A stretch of 64,000 bases of DNA from the NCBI RefSeq assembly GCF_003438995.1, contig NZ_QSUN01000019.1, positions 12,444-76,443 on the forward strand. The letters are read 5' to 3'. The DNA is from Bacteroides sp. OM05-12 (GTDB lineage Bacteria > Bacteroidota > Bacteroidia > Bacteroidales > Bacteroidaceae). Shown piece after piece: positions 16,476-24,785 of this stretch (its first letter is position 1; each line of letters begins with the position of its first letter). The notes beneath the pieces are model-generated. The model was given only the letters and a program-made list of their open reading frames with translations, had not been told where the DNA came from and did no database searches. Position numbers and translations under genes: made by a program.

Positions 16476-18938
16476 ATGAATATCAGTTATAACTGGTTAA
16501 AAGAGTATGTCAATTTCGATTTGACAGCAGATGAAGTTGCTGCTGCCTTGACTTCTATAGGTCTGGAAACCGGCGGGGTGGAGGAAGTTCAAACAATTAA
16601 AGGTGGTCTTGAAGGTATTGTTATTGGTGAAGTGCTTACCTGCGAACCTCATCCTAATTCTGACCATATGCATATTACTACCGTCAATTTAGGAGATGGT
16701 GAACCTGTACAAATTGTGTGTGGGGCAGCTAATGTTGCAGCAGGACAAAAAGTAGTTGTTGCGACTTTGGGAACCAAATTATATGATGGCGATGAATGTT
16801 TCACGATCAAAAAATCAAAGCTTCGTGGTGTGGAATCCAACGGAATGATTTGTGCGGAAGATGAAATAGGTATAGGTACCAGCCATGATGGTATTATAGT
16901 TCTTCCGGCAGATGCCGTCCCGGGAACACCGGCTAAGGAATATTACAATATAAAGAGTGATTATGTACTTGAGGTGGATATCACTCCTAATCGTGCTGAT
17001 GCATGTTCGCATTATGGGGTTGCTCGTGATTTATATGCTTATCTCGTTCAGAATGGTTATAAGGCGGAATTGAAGAAACCTTCGGTTGAAGCATTCAAAG
17101 TAGACAATCATGATTTGGATATAGCTGTTACGGTAGAGAATAATGAAGCTTGTCCGAGATATGCAGGGGTAACAGTTCATGGAGTAACAGTAAAAGAAAG
17201 TCCGGAATGGTTGCAGGATAAATTGAGAACAATCGGTTTACGTCCTATTAATAATGTAGTAGATATAACAAATTATATCGTACATGCTTTTGGACAGCCG
17301 CTTCATTGTTTTGATGCAGCTAAGATCAAGGGAAATCATATCCGCGTGAAAACAATGCCGAAAGATACTGTTTTTGTTACATTGGATGAAGTGGAGCGCA
17401 AATTGAATGAGCGTGATTTGATGATTTGTAATGAAGAGGAGGCAATGTGTATTGCCGGAGTATTTGGAGGATTGGATTCCGGAAGTACAGAAGCAACTAC
17501 GGATGTATTTCTTGAAAGTGCTTATTTCCATCCTACATGGGTTCGTAAGACAGCTCGTCGTCATGGCTTGAACACGGATGCGTCATTCCGTTTCGAACGT
17601 GGCATAGATCCGAATAATGTTATTTATTGTTTGAAGCTTGCAGCTTTGATGGTGAAAGAGCTTGCCGGAGGTACTATTTCTTCTGACATAAAAGATGTTT
17701 ATCCTACTCCGTTTGAAGATTTTAAGGTAGATCTTTCTTATGAGTATGTTAATTCTTTGGTGGGTAAAGTAATTCCGGTTGAAACGATAAAGAGCATTGT
17801 AAACAGTCTTGAAATGCGAGTATTGGAAGATACTCCGGAAGGTTTAAAGTTAGCTGTTCCTCCTTATCGTGTGGATGTACAACGTCCGTGTGATGTTGTG
17901 GAAGATATACTCCGTGTCTATGGATATAATAATGTAGAGATACCGACAACATTAAAATCGAGTTTGACTACAAAAACGGATGTTGATAGATCTCATCAAT
18001 TGCAAAACCTGATATCAGAACAACTACTGGGTTGCGGTTTCAATGAAATATTGAATAATTCATTGACAAAAGCTGCTTATTATGAAGGCTTGGAGTCTTT
18101 CCCTGCAAAGAATTTGGTAATGTTATTGAATCCGTTGAGTGCAGATTTGAACTGTATGCGTCAGACGCTTTTATTTGGTGGTTTGGAAAGTATTGCTCAT
18201 AATGCTAATCGTAAGAATGCGGATTTGAAGTTTTTTGAGTTTGGAAATTGTTATTATTTCCATGAGGAGAAGCGCAATACGGAAAAAGCACTTGCTCCAT
18301 ATACAGAAGACTATCATTTAAGCTTATGGGTGACGGGAAATAGAGTTTCTAATTCTTGGGCTCATACTGATGAACAAAGTTCTGTGTATGAACTAAAGGC
18401 TTATGTCGAGAATATTCTGATTCGTTTAGGATTGGATCTTCATAAATTGGTTATTGGTAATTATACCGATGATTTATTTGCAACAGCCCTAAGCATTAAT
18501 ACTCAGGGTGGTAAACGGCTTGGTGTCTTTGGTGTAGTGACAAAAAAACAGCTAAAGACATTTGATATAGATAATGAGGTTTATTATGCAGACTTGAATT
18601 GGAAAGAGTTGATGAAAGCAATTCGTTCTGTAAAGGTAAGTTTCAAAGAACTTTCTAAATTCCCGGCTGTAAAGAGAGATTTGGCATTGTTGCTTGATAA
18701 GGATGTGCAATTTGCTGAAATTGAAAAGATTGCATACGAAACAGAAAAGAAGTTGCTTCGTGAGGTGACTTTGTTTGATGTTTACGAAGGAAAGAACTTA
18801 GAAGCCGGAAAGAAGTCTTATGCCGTGAGTTTCTTGCTTTTGGATGAAACCCAAACGCTGAATGATAAGCAGATTGACAAGATAATGTCTAAGTTGATAG
18901 CTAATTTGGAGAACAAATTAGGAGCTAAATTAAGATAA
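16476..18938 (+). CDS. pheT: Phenylalanyl-tRNA synthetase beta subunit
   Basis: PheT pairs with PheS to charge tRNA-Phe. The 820-residue product has the usual order: tRNA-binding OB domain (about 40-150, with HPNSDHMH), B3/4 editing domain (about 210-375), B5 domain (about 405-475), the catalytic-like core, and the FDX-ACB anticodon-binding domain (about 727-820, KFPAVKRDLALL). pheS is not adjacent, as is common in Bacteroides. It is followed by the YebC gene 27 bases later. Confidence 0.97.
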   Translation: MNISYNWLKEYVNFDLTADEVAAALTSIGLETGGVEEVQTIKGGLEGIVIGEVLTCEPHPNSDHMHITTVNLGDGEPVQIVCGAANVAAGQKVVVATLGTKLYDGDECFTIKKSKLRGVESNGMICAEDEIGIGTSHDGIIVLPADAVPGTPAKEYYNIKSDYVLEVDITPNRADACSHYGVARDLYAYLVQNGYKAELKKPSVEAFKVDNHDLDIAVTVENNEACPRYAGVTVHGVTVKESPEWLQDKLRTIGLRPINNVVDITNYIVHAFGQPLHCFDAAKIKGNHIRVKTMPKDTVFVTLDEVERKLNERDLMICNEEEAMCIAGVFGGLDSGSTEATTDVFLESAYFHPTWVRKTARRHGLNTDASFRFERGIDPNNVIYCLKLAALMVKELAGGTISSDIKDVYPTPFEDFKVDLSYEYVNSLVGKVIPVETIKSIVNSLEMRVLEDTPEGLKLAVPPYRVDVQRPCDVVEDILRVYGYNNVEIPTTLKSSLTTKTDVDRSHQLQNLISEQLLGCGFNEILNNSLTKAAYYEGLESFPAKNLVMLLNPLSADLNCMRQTLLFGGLESIAHNANRKNADLKFFEFGNCYYFHEEKRNTEKALAPYTEDYHLSLWVTGNRVSNSWAHTDEQSSVYELKAYVENILIRLGLDLHKLVIGNYTDDLFATALSINTQGGKRLGVFGVVTKKQLKTFDIDNEVYYADLNWKELMKAIRSVKVSFKELSKFPAVKRDLALLLDKDVQFAEIEKIAYETEKKLLREVTLFDVYEGKNLEAGKKSYAVSFLLLDETQTLNDKQIDKIMSKLIANLENKLGAKLR

Positions 18939-18965
18939 TTCATAAATATATTAAAATATATACCA

Positions 18966-19691
18966 ATGGGAAGAGCGTTTGAATATAGAAAAGCTACCAA
19001 GTTAAAGAGATGGGGAAATATGGCTCGTACGTTTACGAGAATCGGTAAACAAATTGCTATTGCAGTAAAAGCTGGTGGTCCGGATCCTGAAAATAATCCT
19101 CATTTGAGAGCTGTTGTTGCGAATGCAAAGCGCGAGAATATGCCGAAAGATAACGTAGAACGCGCTATCAAGAACGCAATGGGTAAAGATCAGAAGGACT
19201 ATAAAGAAATGAATTATGAAGGTTATGGTCCTTATGGAGTAGCAATTTTTGTTGAAACAGCTACTGATAATACTACACGTACTGTAGCTAATGTACGTAG
19301 CGTTTTCAATAAGTTTGGTGGGAGTTTAGGTACTTCCGGTAGCCTTGATTTTATTTTCAGTTGGAAATCAATGTTTACTTTCAAGAAAAAAGATGGTTTG
19401 GATATGGATGAACTGATTCTTGAATTAATTGATTACGGAGTGGAGGATGAATATGATGAGGAAGAAGACGAAATCACAATTTATGGAGATCCTAAATCCT
19501 TTAGTCAGATTCAAAAATACTTGGAAGACAATGGCTTTGAAGTGACCGGTTCTGAATTTACCCGTATTCCAAATGATCTGAAAGATGTGGATGATGAGCA
19601 ACGTGCTACAATAGATAAAATAGTAGAGCGTTTGGAAGAAGATGAAGATGTGCAGAACGTTTACACGAATATGCGTCCGGCAGAAGAATAA
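18966..19691 (+). CDS. YebC/PmpR-family protein
   Basis: The 241-residue product matches the YebC/TACO1 family along its length: MGRAFEYRKATKLKRWG opening, the NMPKDNVERAIKNA motif (about 59-72), YEGYGPYGVAIFVE, and the acidic C-terminal region. Members bind DNA as regulators or act on translating ribosomes to relieve polyproline stalling. It probably shares a transcript with pheT and the TSCPD gene, which starts 5 bases after its stop. Confidence 0.93.
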   Translation: MGRAFEYRKATKLKRWGNMARTFTRIGKQIAIAVKAGGPDPENNPHLRAVVANAKRENMPKDNVERAIKNAMGKDQKDYKEMNYEGYGPYGVAIFVETATDNTTRTVANVRSVFNKFGGSLGTSGSLDFIFSWKSMFTFKKKDGLDMDELILELIDYGVEDEYDEEEDEITIYGDPKSFSQIQKYLEDNGFEVTGSEFTRIPNDLKDVDDEQRATIDKIVERLEEDEDVQNVYTNMRPAEE

Positions 19692-19695
19692 GAAG

Positions 19696-19947
19696 ATGGC
19701 CTATCTTTATAAGACTCACGGTACTTGTAGCACGAATATTGAAATTGAAGTGGACAACGGTATCTTGAAGCATGTGAGATACTACGGTGGATGCAATGGT
19801 AATCTGAAAGCTATAGCCAGATTATTGGAAGGTATGCCGGTAGAGAAGGTTGTTTCTAAACTGGAGGGTATAACTTGCGGAAATCGTTCAACTTCATGTT
19901 CAGACCAGCTTTGTAAAGCGCTGCGGGAGATGGGAGTCGTGAAATAA
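19696..19947 (+). CDS. TSCPD-domain (TIGR03905-type) small protein
   Basis: The 83-residue protein shows the TSCPD architecture: THGTCSTNIEIEVD at the start, the GGCNGNLKAIARLLEGM core, and CGNRSTSCSDQLCKAL at the end, where the signature reads TSCSD. Four cysteines are conserved and may bind metal. The domain resembles the C-terminal part of vitamin B12-dependent ribonucleotide reductases, but its own function is unknown. I set the start at ATG 19696, just past the preceding stop, because the longer frame only adds YebC coding sequence. Confidence 0.85.
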   Translation: MAYLYKTHGTCSTNIEIEVDNGILKHVRYYGGCNGNLKAIARLLEGMPVEKVVSKLEGITCGNRSTSCSDQLCKALREMGVVK

Positions 19948-19949
19948 TA

Positions 19950-19988
19950 AAAAGGGGTATCCGAAAGGTGCCCCTTTATTTCTTTTTA
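19950..19988 (+). terminator. Intrinsic terminator after the TSCPD gene
   Basis: An AAAGGGG...CCCCTTT stem with one bulged base closes a GAAA tetraloop (19951-19977) and is followed by a T-rich tail. Confidence 0.8.
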
Positions 19989-20025
19989 TATGCCCTCTGA
20001 TTAGTTATTGTCTATAAGCTTCATC

Positions 20026-20195
20026 CCTTCAGTTTACCCTATTCTATATTGATACTGAATGGATTAGCCTGAAAGATGGAATCATTCAGTGTCTATTCAG
20101 CATATTACTCAATGTTCATCATCGGCTGAATGTTTTCCCTAAAAAAGATTCAGGATAATATGCTGATAATCAAGTGCTGATTTGTAAACTGAAGG
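20026..20195. ncRNA. Multi-branched inverted-repeat region
   Basis: Four stems fit inside one another. The outer stem is 20026-20037 with 20184-20195 (12 bp). The second is 20051-20065 with about 20080-20093 (one bulge). The third is 20097-20107 with 20156-20166 (11 bp). The fourth, inside the third, is 20126-20136 with 20142-20153. No ORF or promoter box is evident, so strand is undecided; it may be an RNA or a DNA element. Confidence 0.45.
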
Positions 20196-20282
20196 ATTGA
20201 AAGATAAATGAGAGTAACTTGTTTTTTATACTATCTTTACCTGCAAATTGGTAGAAATATCTGTGGAACTTGTAGTAATTCA

Positions 20283-20416
20283 TCTTGATGTTTTTTACAA
20301 ACACCTTGATGTTTTTTAAAAACATCAGGTTGATTAAAAAAAACATCAGGTCGTTTGTTGACGAAGGTACGGTCCTTTGTTTACAAACTCCTATCGTTTG
20401 CAAACAATCGACCGTA
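20283..20416 (+). repeat. Dispersed intergenic repeat, short copy
   Basis: This copy keeps only the 3' part of the long repeat: the CTTGATGTTTTTT words, CATCAGGTTGATT, CATCAGGTCGTTTGTTGAC, and the palindrome at 20368-20416 with the invariant CAAACTCCTATCGTTTG core. It abuts the stop codon of the FHA gene and could serve as its 3' end. Confidence 0.8.
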
Positions 20417-20421
20417 TGGTT

Positions 20422-20937
20422 TTATTTTTCAGCTTCGCGAAAGATAAAGGTGGTTGCTCCGAGTGTAATGATAGCTCCGTCTTCAATACGAATGCGGTCT
20501 TTATCGCTTAATATTTCATTTTGCAAAAACGTACCGGTCAGACTTGGAAAGTCTCTTAGCGTATAAACTAATTTACCTTGTTTATCTTGTTTCACATTGA
20601 TAACGCAGTGTCGTCTGTCCATACTCATGTCGGAAGTTTCTATGGGAATAGTAATGTTGTTTCCTGTGCAACGGCGTCCTATAATGTTGTCACCTTCAAC
20701 AAGAGGGAAAATTTGTTTATATCCGAAAACATTTTCTATTACCATGATGCTTCCGAATTGACTCTTTTCTTCTTGAGTCTCATTTTTTTCTGTAGACTTT
20801 AATTTCGTCTTTCCAATCCGGATGCCAAATTGTTTCTTGCAATGATCGCAGATAAAAACAAGAGATTGTCCTTCTGTATATTTTGTTTCATCAAATGTGA
20901 TGTAATTCTCACACTTGGGACACATAATTCTTTTCAT
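20422..20937 (-). CDS. Zinc-ribbon and FHA-domain protein
   Basis: The 171-residue protein starts with a zinc-ribbon-like module carrying two CxxC pairs (CPKC about 5-8 and CDHC about 30-33). A linker leads to an FHA domain (about 75-165) with the expected GRR-type loop IIGRRCTG and the downstream SMDRRHCVI and LRDFPSLTGTFLQNE motifs. FHA domains bind phosphothreonine, so this is probably a phospho-signalling reader in the cytoplasm. It lies 18 bases after the HU-SPOR gene and is probably co-transcribed with it. No kinase is visible nearby. Confidence 0.85.
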   Translation of the reverse strand: MKRIMCPKCENYITFDETKYTEGQSLVFICDHCKKQFGIRIGKTKLKSTEKNETQEEKSQFGSIMVIENVFGYKQIFPLVEGDNIIGRRCTGNNITIPIETSDMSMDRRHCVINVKQDKQGKLVYTLRDFPSLTGTFLQNEILSDKDRIRIEDGAIITLGATTFIFREAEK

Positions 20938-20955
20938 AAATTGGGAAAGTATTTT

Positions 20956-21984
20956 TTATTTCGACAATAACCATGCATCTTTTAACGCCGGGCTTTGTCT
21001 TAATTCATTGAGCTTTTTATTTGCTTCATTTCTATCGGAAAATGACATCAGGCTAATACGTGTTCTGCCGTTTCCTTCCAGAATCTTGGCGTTGGTATAA
21101 CCTTCTTTTATACATTTTTGAATAACAGTCTCAGCTTCACTTCTATTATTGACACTGGCAATTATGATGTTGTATTTTCCTTCTTTGATTGACGGAGTAA
21201 CTTGAGATGTTTCTGCAGTAACAATATTATTATTGTTTTTAGTTACCTTTTCTACTCTTATTGCTTTGGGTTTCAAGTCTGTGACTTTTTTCTTGTCTGA
21301 AGATTGTACAGTCAACGCTTGCTTTACAGGTACTGTCGGGTTGTTTTGTGTATTGAATATGTTCAATGATATAAGTTCTGCATAATTATCTGTTTCGATA
21401 TAAGTGTTTTCTACAGGAGTAGACATAAAGAAGAATGCAATAATTGCTACTGCTGCTGCAACGGCATGCCTTAACAATGTACGGTTGATTCTAATCTCGT
21501 ACACATTCTTGGATGATTTTTTATCCGGTACAATTCTTTTTTCTTCTTGTCTGTACATAACCGATTTAAGCTTTTCTATTCCGAAAGAACTTAAACCATA
21601 TAATTCCGGAGCAACTACTCCGTCTTCGTTGGGGCAGAACTCATAGGTGTTGTCTATATTTAGTGATAGAGTTCCAATTCCATGTAATTCAGCCTTCCCG
21701 TCTTTGTGAAGTATGTTGTTGAGTTCCGTAACAGCTTCTTCCAAGCGTTTACTTGCATCGGAAAAATCTGTATGATAAGTTTGCATATATGATTGAACCA
21801 GTAATCCGTCGTTTATTTTTAAATGGGGATTAAAACCGATAGTACGTGTAGGAGGGAGATATAACCCTTCTTCTTCTACCCATTTTGCAGAGGAATGATG
21901 TGCTACAAATCCACCAAAATCCGGTATGATAACACAATCATTTTCTAATAATAAAGTTTCAATATGTTGTACTAATTCAATCAT
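20956..21984 (-). CDS. HU-like (CCDC81-type) domain protein with SPOR domain
   Basis: The 342-residue protein has an N-terminal prokaryotic CCDC81-HU region (about 1-140, IIPDFGGFVAHHSSA and ELHGIGTLSL), a basic linker, one membrane helix (about 172-188), a low-complexity stretch and a C-terminal SPOR domain (about 268-342). SPOR domains bind denuded peptidoglycan at division sites. The layout predicts a cytoplasmic DNA-binding-like head and a periplasmic wall-binding end across the inner membrane. A -7 box sits only six bases upstream of the ATG, so the mRNA may be nearly leaderless. Confidence 0.85.
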   Translation of the reverse strand: MIELVQHIETLLLENDCVIIPDFGGFVAHHSSAKWVEEEGLYLPPTRTIGFNPHLKINDGLLVQSYMQTYHTDFSDASKRLEEAVTELNNILHKDGKAELHGIGTLSLNIDNTYEFCPNEDGVVAPELYGLSSFGIEKLKSVMYRQEEKRIVPDKKSSKNVYEIRINRTLLRHAVAAAVAIIAFFFMSTPVENTYIETDNYAELISLNIFNTQNNPTVPVKQALTVQSSDKKKVTDLKPKAIRVEKVTKNNNNIVTAETSQVTPSIKEGKYNIIIASVNNRSEAETVIQKCIKEGYTNAKILEGNGRTRISLMSFSDRNEANKKLNELRQSPALKDAWLLSK

Positions 21985-21989
21985 GTGTG

Positions 21990-21997
21990 CAAAATTA
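21990..21997 (-). promoter_or_regulatory. -7 promoter box for the HU-SPOR gene
   Basis: The minus strand reads TAATTTTG, matching TAnnTTTG. Its proximity to the ATG (ending six bases away) would make a leaderless or near-leaderless transcript. Confidence 0.45.
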
Positions 21998-22075
21998 ATC
22001 TTTTACTCGAATAAATACTACTGTTTTTTGAATTAAATTATCAACAAATTATAAACAGTAGTATAATTTTATTGC

Positions 22076-22083
22076 TAATTTTG
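22076..22083 (+). promoter_or_regulatory. -7 promoter box for rfbC-ugd
   Basis: TAATTTTG matches TAnnTTTG, 23 nt before the rfbC start. Confidence 0.6.
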
Positions 22084-22106
22084 CAACCGTTAATAAAATA
22101 TGTGAT

Positions 22107-22652
22107 ATGACTTACATACAAACAGAAATTGATGGAGTGTGGATCATTGAGCCGAAAGTGTTCAATGATGCGCGTGGGTATTTTATGGAAGCCTTTAAAA
22201 AAGAAGAATTTGAGGCCAACATTGGTAAGGTGAATTTTATTCAGGACAATGAATCCAAGTCATCATACGGGGTGTTGAGAGGACTTCATTACCAAAAAGG
22301 AGAATTCTGCCAGGCAAAGTTGGTGAGGGTTATTAAAGGTGAAGTTCTGGATGTTGCAGTAGATTTACGAGAATCTTCTCCTACATTTGGTAAATATGTA
22401 AGTGTATTATTGAATGAAGAAAATAAGCGTCAGTTTTTTATACCTAGAGGGTTTGCTCATGGTTTTCTTGTTTTGAGCGAAGAAGCCATATTTACATATA
22501 AAGTGGATAATGCATATGCTCCTCAGGCTGAAGCATCTGTGCTCTATAACGATAAGGATTTGAGCATTGATTGGCCGATTAATGAAAATCAAATAATAAT
22601 GTCTGATAAGGATAAAACAGCAAAAGCATTTAAGGATGCTGATGTATTTTAA
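22107..22652 (+). CDS. rfbC: dTDP-4-dehydrorhamnose 3,5-epimerase
   Basis: RfbC epimerises dTDP-4-keto-6-deoxyglucose on the way to dTDP-rhamnose. The 181-residue cupin shows FNDARGYFMEAFKKEEF, the SSYGVLRGLHYQ motif with the catalytic His (about 62), the VDLRESSPTFGK strand and FIPRGFAHGFLVLSE. rfbA, rfbB and rfbD are not in the window, so the rest of the pathway is elsewhere. It is 19 bases before ugd, and both make sugar nucleotides for surface polysaccharide. Confidence 0.95.
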   Translation: MTYIQTEIDGVWIIEPKVFNDARGYFMEAFKKEEFEANIGKVNFIQDNESKSSYGVLRGLHYQKGEFCQAKLVRVIKGEVLDVAVDLRESSPTFGKYVSVLLNEENKRQFFIPRGFAHGFLVLSEEAIFTYKVDNAYAPQAEASVLYNDKDLSIDWPINENQIIMSDKDKTAKAFKDADVF

Positions 22653-22671
22653 AAATTAAAGAAAAAGAGTT

Positions 22672-23985
22672 ATGAAGATAGCAATTGTTGGTACGGGCTA
22701 TGTTGGCTTGGTTAGCGGAACTTGTTTTGCGGAAATTGGAGTAAATGTCGTTTGTGTAGACACAGATGAAAAGAAGATAGAAAATTTAAAGAAGGGTATT
22801 ATTCCTATTTATGAGCCGGGACTTGAGGATATGGTTTTGCGTAATACTAAAGCCGGAAGATTGAATTTTACAACTTCTTTAAAAGAATGTCTTGATGATG
22901 TTGATGTTGTGTTTAGTGCTGTAGGTACACCTCCTGACGAAGATGGTAGTGCCGATTTGAAATATGTTCTTCAAGTGGCGCGTACGATTGGTGCAAATAT
23001 GAATAAATATTTGCTGGTGGTAACGAAGAGTACTGTGCCGGTAGGGACTGCTAAAAAGGTAAAAGATGCGATTCAGGAAGAATTGGATAAAAGAGGAGTA
23101 AAGATTGAGTTTGATGTGGCTTCTAATCCGGAGTTCCTGAAAGAAGGAAATGCGGTTGACGACTTTATGAGTCCGGATCGCGTTGTGGTGGGAGTAGAGT
23201 CTGAACGTGCACAAAAACTGATGACAAAACTTTATAAACCGTTCTTGTTGAATAATTTCCGTGTTATTTTTATGGACATTCCTTCTGCGGAGATGACTAA
23301 ATATGCGGCTAATTCAATGCTGGCTACACGTATCAGTTTTATGAATGATATTGCAAACTTATGCGAATTAGTCGGTGCAAATGTAAATATGGTACGTAGC
23401 GGTATTGGTTCTGATACCCGTATCGGACGAAAATTTCTTTATGCCGGATGCGGATATGGAGGTTCTTGTTTCCCGAAAGATGTGAAAGCACTTATTAAAA
23501 CGGCAGAACAGAATGGGTATGAGATGCGCGTGTTAAAGGCGGTAGAAGAGGTAAATGAACGGCAGAAAGGTATTCTTTTCGATAAGTTGAATGATTATTT
23601 TAAAGGTGATTTGAAAGGTAAGACAATTGCCCTTTGGGGATTGGCTTTCAAACCTGAAACCGATGATATGCGTGAGGCTCCTTCGTTAGTGCTTATAGAT
23701 AAACTTTTGGCTGCAGGGTGTAATGTACGTGTTTATGATCCGGCTTCTATGGAAGAAGCAAAGCGTAGATTAGGCGATATTGTTTATTATGCTAAAGATA
23801 TGTACGATGCATTACTTGATTCTGATGCTTTAATGTTATTGACAGAGTGGAAAGAGTTCCGTTTGCCGGCATGGGGAGTAATCAAAAAAGCAATGAATAA
23901 CAATGTAATCTTGGATGGAAGAAATATATATGATATAAAAGAACTTCGCGAGCTGGGATTTGTTTATCATTGCATAGGAGAATAA
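22672..23985 (+). CDS. ugd: UDP-glucose 6-dehydrogenase
   Basis: Ugd oxidises UDP-glucose twice with NAD+ to UDP-glucuronate. The 437-residue product has the N-terminal Rossmann motif VGTGYVGLVSG (about 6-16), the central helix region, the catalytic Cys266 in GYGGSCFPKD, and the C-terminal UDP-binding domain (ALWGLAFKPETDDMREAPS near 323-341). The product supports capsule or exopolysaccharide synthesis. It lies between rfbC and a lipoprotein gene only four bases downstream. Confidence 0.95.
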   Translation: MKIAIVGTGYVGLVSGTCFAEIGVNVVCVDTDEKKIENLKKGIIPIYEPGLEDMVLRNTKAGRLNFTTSLKECLDDVDVVFSAVGTPPDEDGSADLKYVLQVARTIGANMNKYLLVVTKSTVPVGTAKKVKDAIQEELDKRGVKIEFDVASNPEFLKEGNAVDDFMSPDRVVVGVESERAQKLMTKLYKPFLLNNFRVIFMDIPSAEMTKYAANSMLATRISFMNDIANLCELVGANVNMVRSGIGSDTRIGRKFLYAGCGYGGSCFPKDVKALIKTAEQNGYEMRVLKAVEEVNERQKGILFDKLNDYFKGDLKGKTIALWGLAFKPETDDMREAPSLVLIDKLLAAGCNVRVYDPASMEEAKRRLGDIVYYAKDMYDALLDSDALMLLTEWKEFRLPAWGVIKKAMNNNVILDGRNIYDIKELRELGFVYHCIGE

Positions 23986-23989
23986 AAAC

Positions 23990-24781
23990 ATGAAATTAAA
24001 TGTCACTATTTTATTAGTGGCTGTCTTTTTTTGTTCCTGTCAGGGAAACAAACAAAAAGAAGCGGTAGCTGTTGATAGCAAAGCTAAAGAACTTTTTCAA
24101 GGTATATGGCTTGATGATGATAGTGAATCTGTGCTGTTTAGAGTTCAAGGAGATACTATTTATTATGCTGACGTACAAAATGCACCTGTTTATTATGAGA
24201 TTGTAAAAGACAGTTTGTATATGTACGGAAATGAAGTGTCACGTTATCAAATAGATAAGCAAGCTGAATATATCTTCTGGTTTCATTCATTGGCAGGAGA
24301 TGTTGTGAAACTACATAAATCAGAAGAGCCGGCTGATTCTTTGGCTTTTGTTGATAATACGTTTCAGGTAATACCTATCTATACGGAAGTGACAGAGAGG
24401 GATAGCGTCGTTATGTATAATGGAAGACGTTATAGAGCTTATGTGTATATTAATCCTTCCAAAATGAAAGTTTATAAAACTTCTTATTCTGAAGAAGGTA
24501 TTAGTGTAGACAATGTTTATTATGATAACATAATGCATATATGTGTCTATGAAGGCAAGAAATGTCTGTACTCAAGCGATATAACCAAGCGAATGTTTGA
24601 AAATACGGTTCCGGGAGAATTCTTAGATAAATCCATTTTATCTGATATGAATTTTCTTTCAATAGATTCTTCCGGCTATCATTATCAAGCGTCGTTATGT
24701 ATACCGGAAACTTCTCTTTGTTATATAGTAAATTTAACTATTAGCTTTGATGGAAAGCTCACTATGGCAGTCTTAAAATAG
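23990..24781 (+). CDS. Lipoprotein of unknown function
   Basis: The 263-residue protein has a type II signal peptide with lipobox FFCSC, lipidated Cys about 17. No acidic run follows the cysteine, so it more likely stays in the periplasm. The mature part has a short beta-rich domain with GIWLDDDSESVLFRVQGDTIYYAD near 37-60 that resembles small lipocalin-like Bacteroides lipoproteins, and a second beta-rich half. I do not recognise a named family. It is the last gene of the rfbC-ugd unit and is convergent with tamB. Confidence 0.7.
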   Translation: MKLNVTILLVAVFFCSCQGNKQKEAVAVDSKAKELFQGIWLDDDSESVLFRVQGDTIYYADVQNAPVYYEIVKDSLYMYGNEVSRYQIDKQAEYIFWFHSLAGDVVKLHKSEEPADSLAFVDNTFQVIPIYTEVTERDSVVMYNGRRYRAYVYINPSKMKVYKTSYSEEGISVDNVYYDNIMHICVYEGKKCLYSSDITKRMFENTVPGEFLDKSILSDMNFLSIDSSGYHYQASLCIPETSLCYIVNLTISFDGKLTMAVLK

Positions 24782-24785
24782 TTTG

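Larger units (their letters stand above)
19948..20421. other. Gene-free stretch between the TSCPD and FHA genes
   Basis: This 474-bp gap contains a terminator, a nested inverted-repeat region (20026-20195) and a short copy of the dispersed repeat (20283-20416). No credible coding sequence is seen. Confidence 0.7.

Noticed and set aside
20170..20403. Short frames in the repeat between the TSCPD and FHA genes
   Set aside because: They fall within inverted repeats and the palindrome, with no start context or homology I can recognise.
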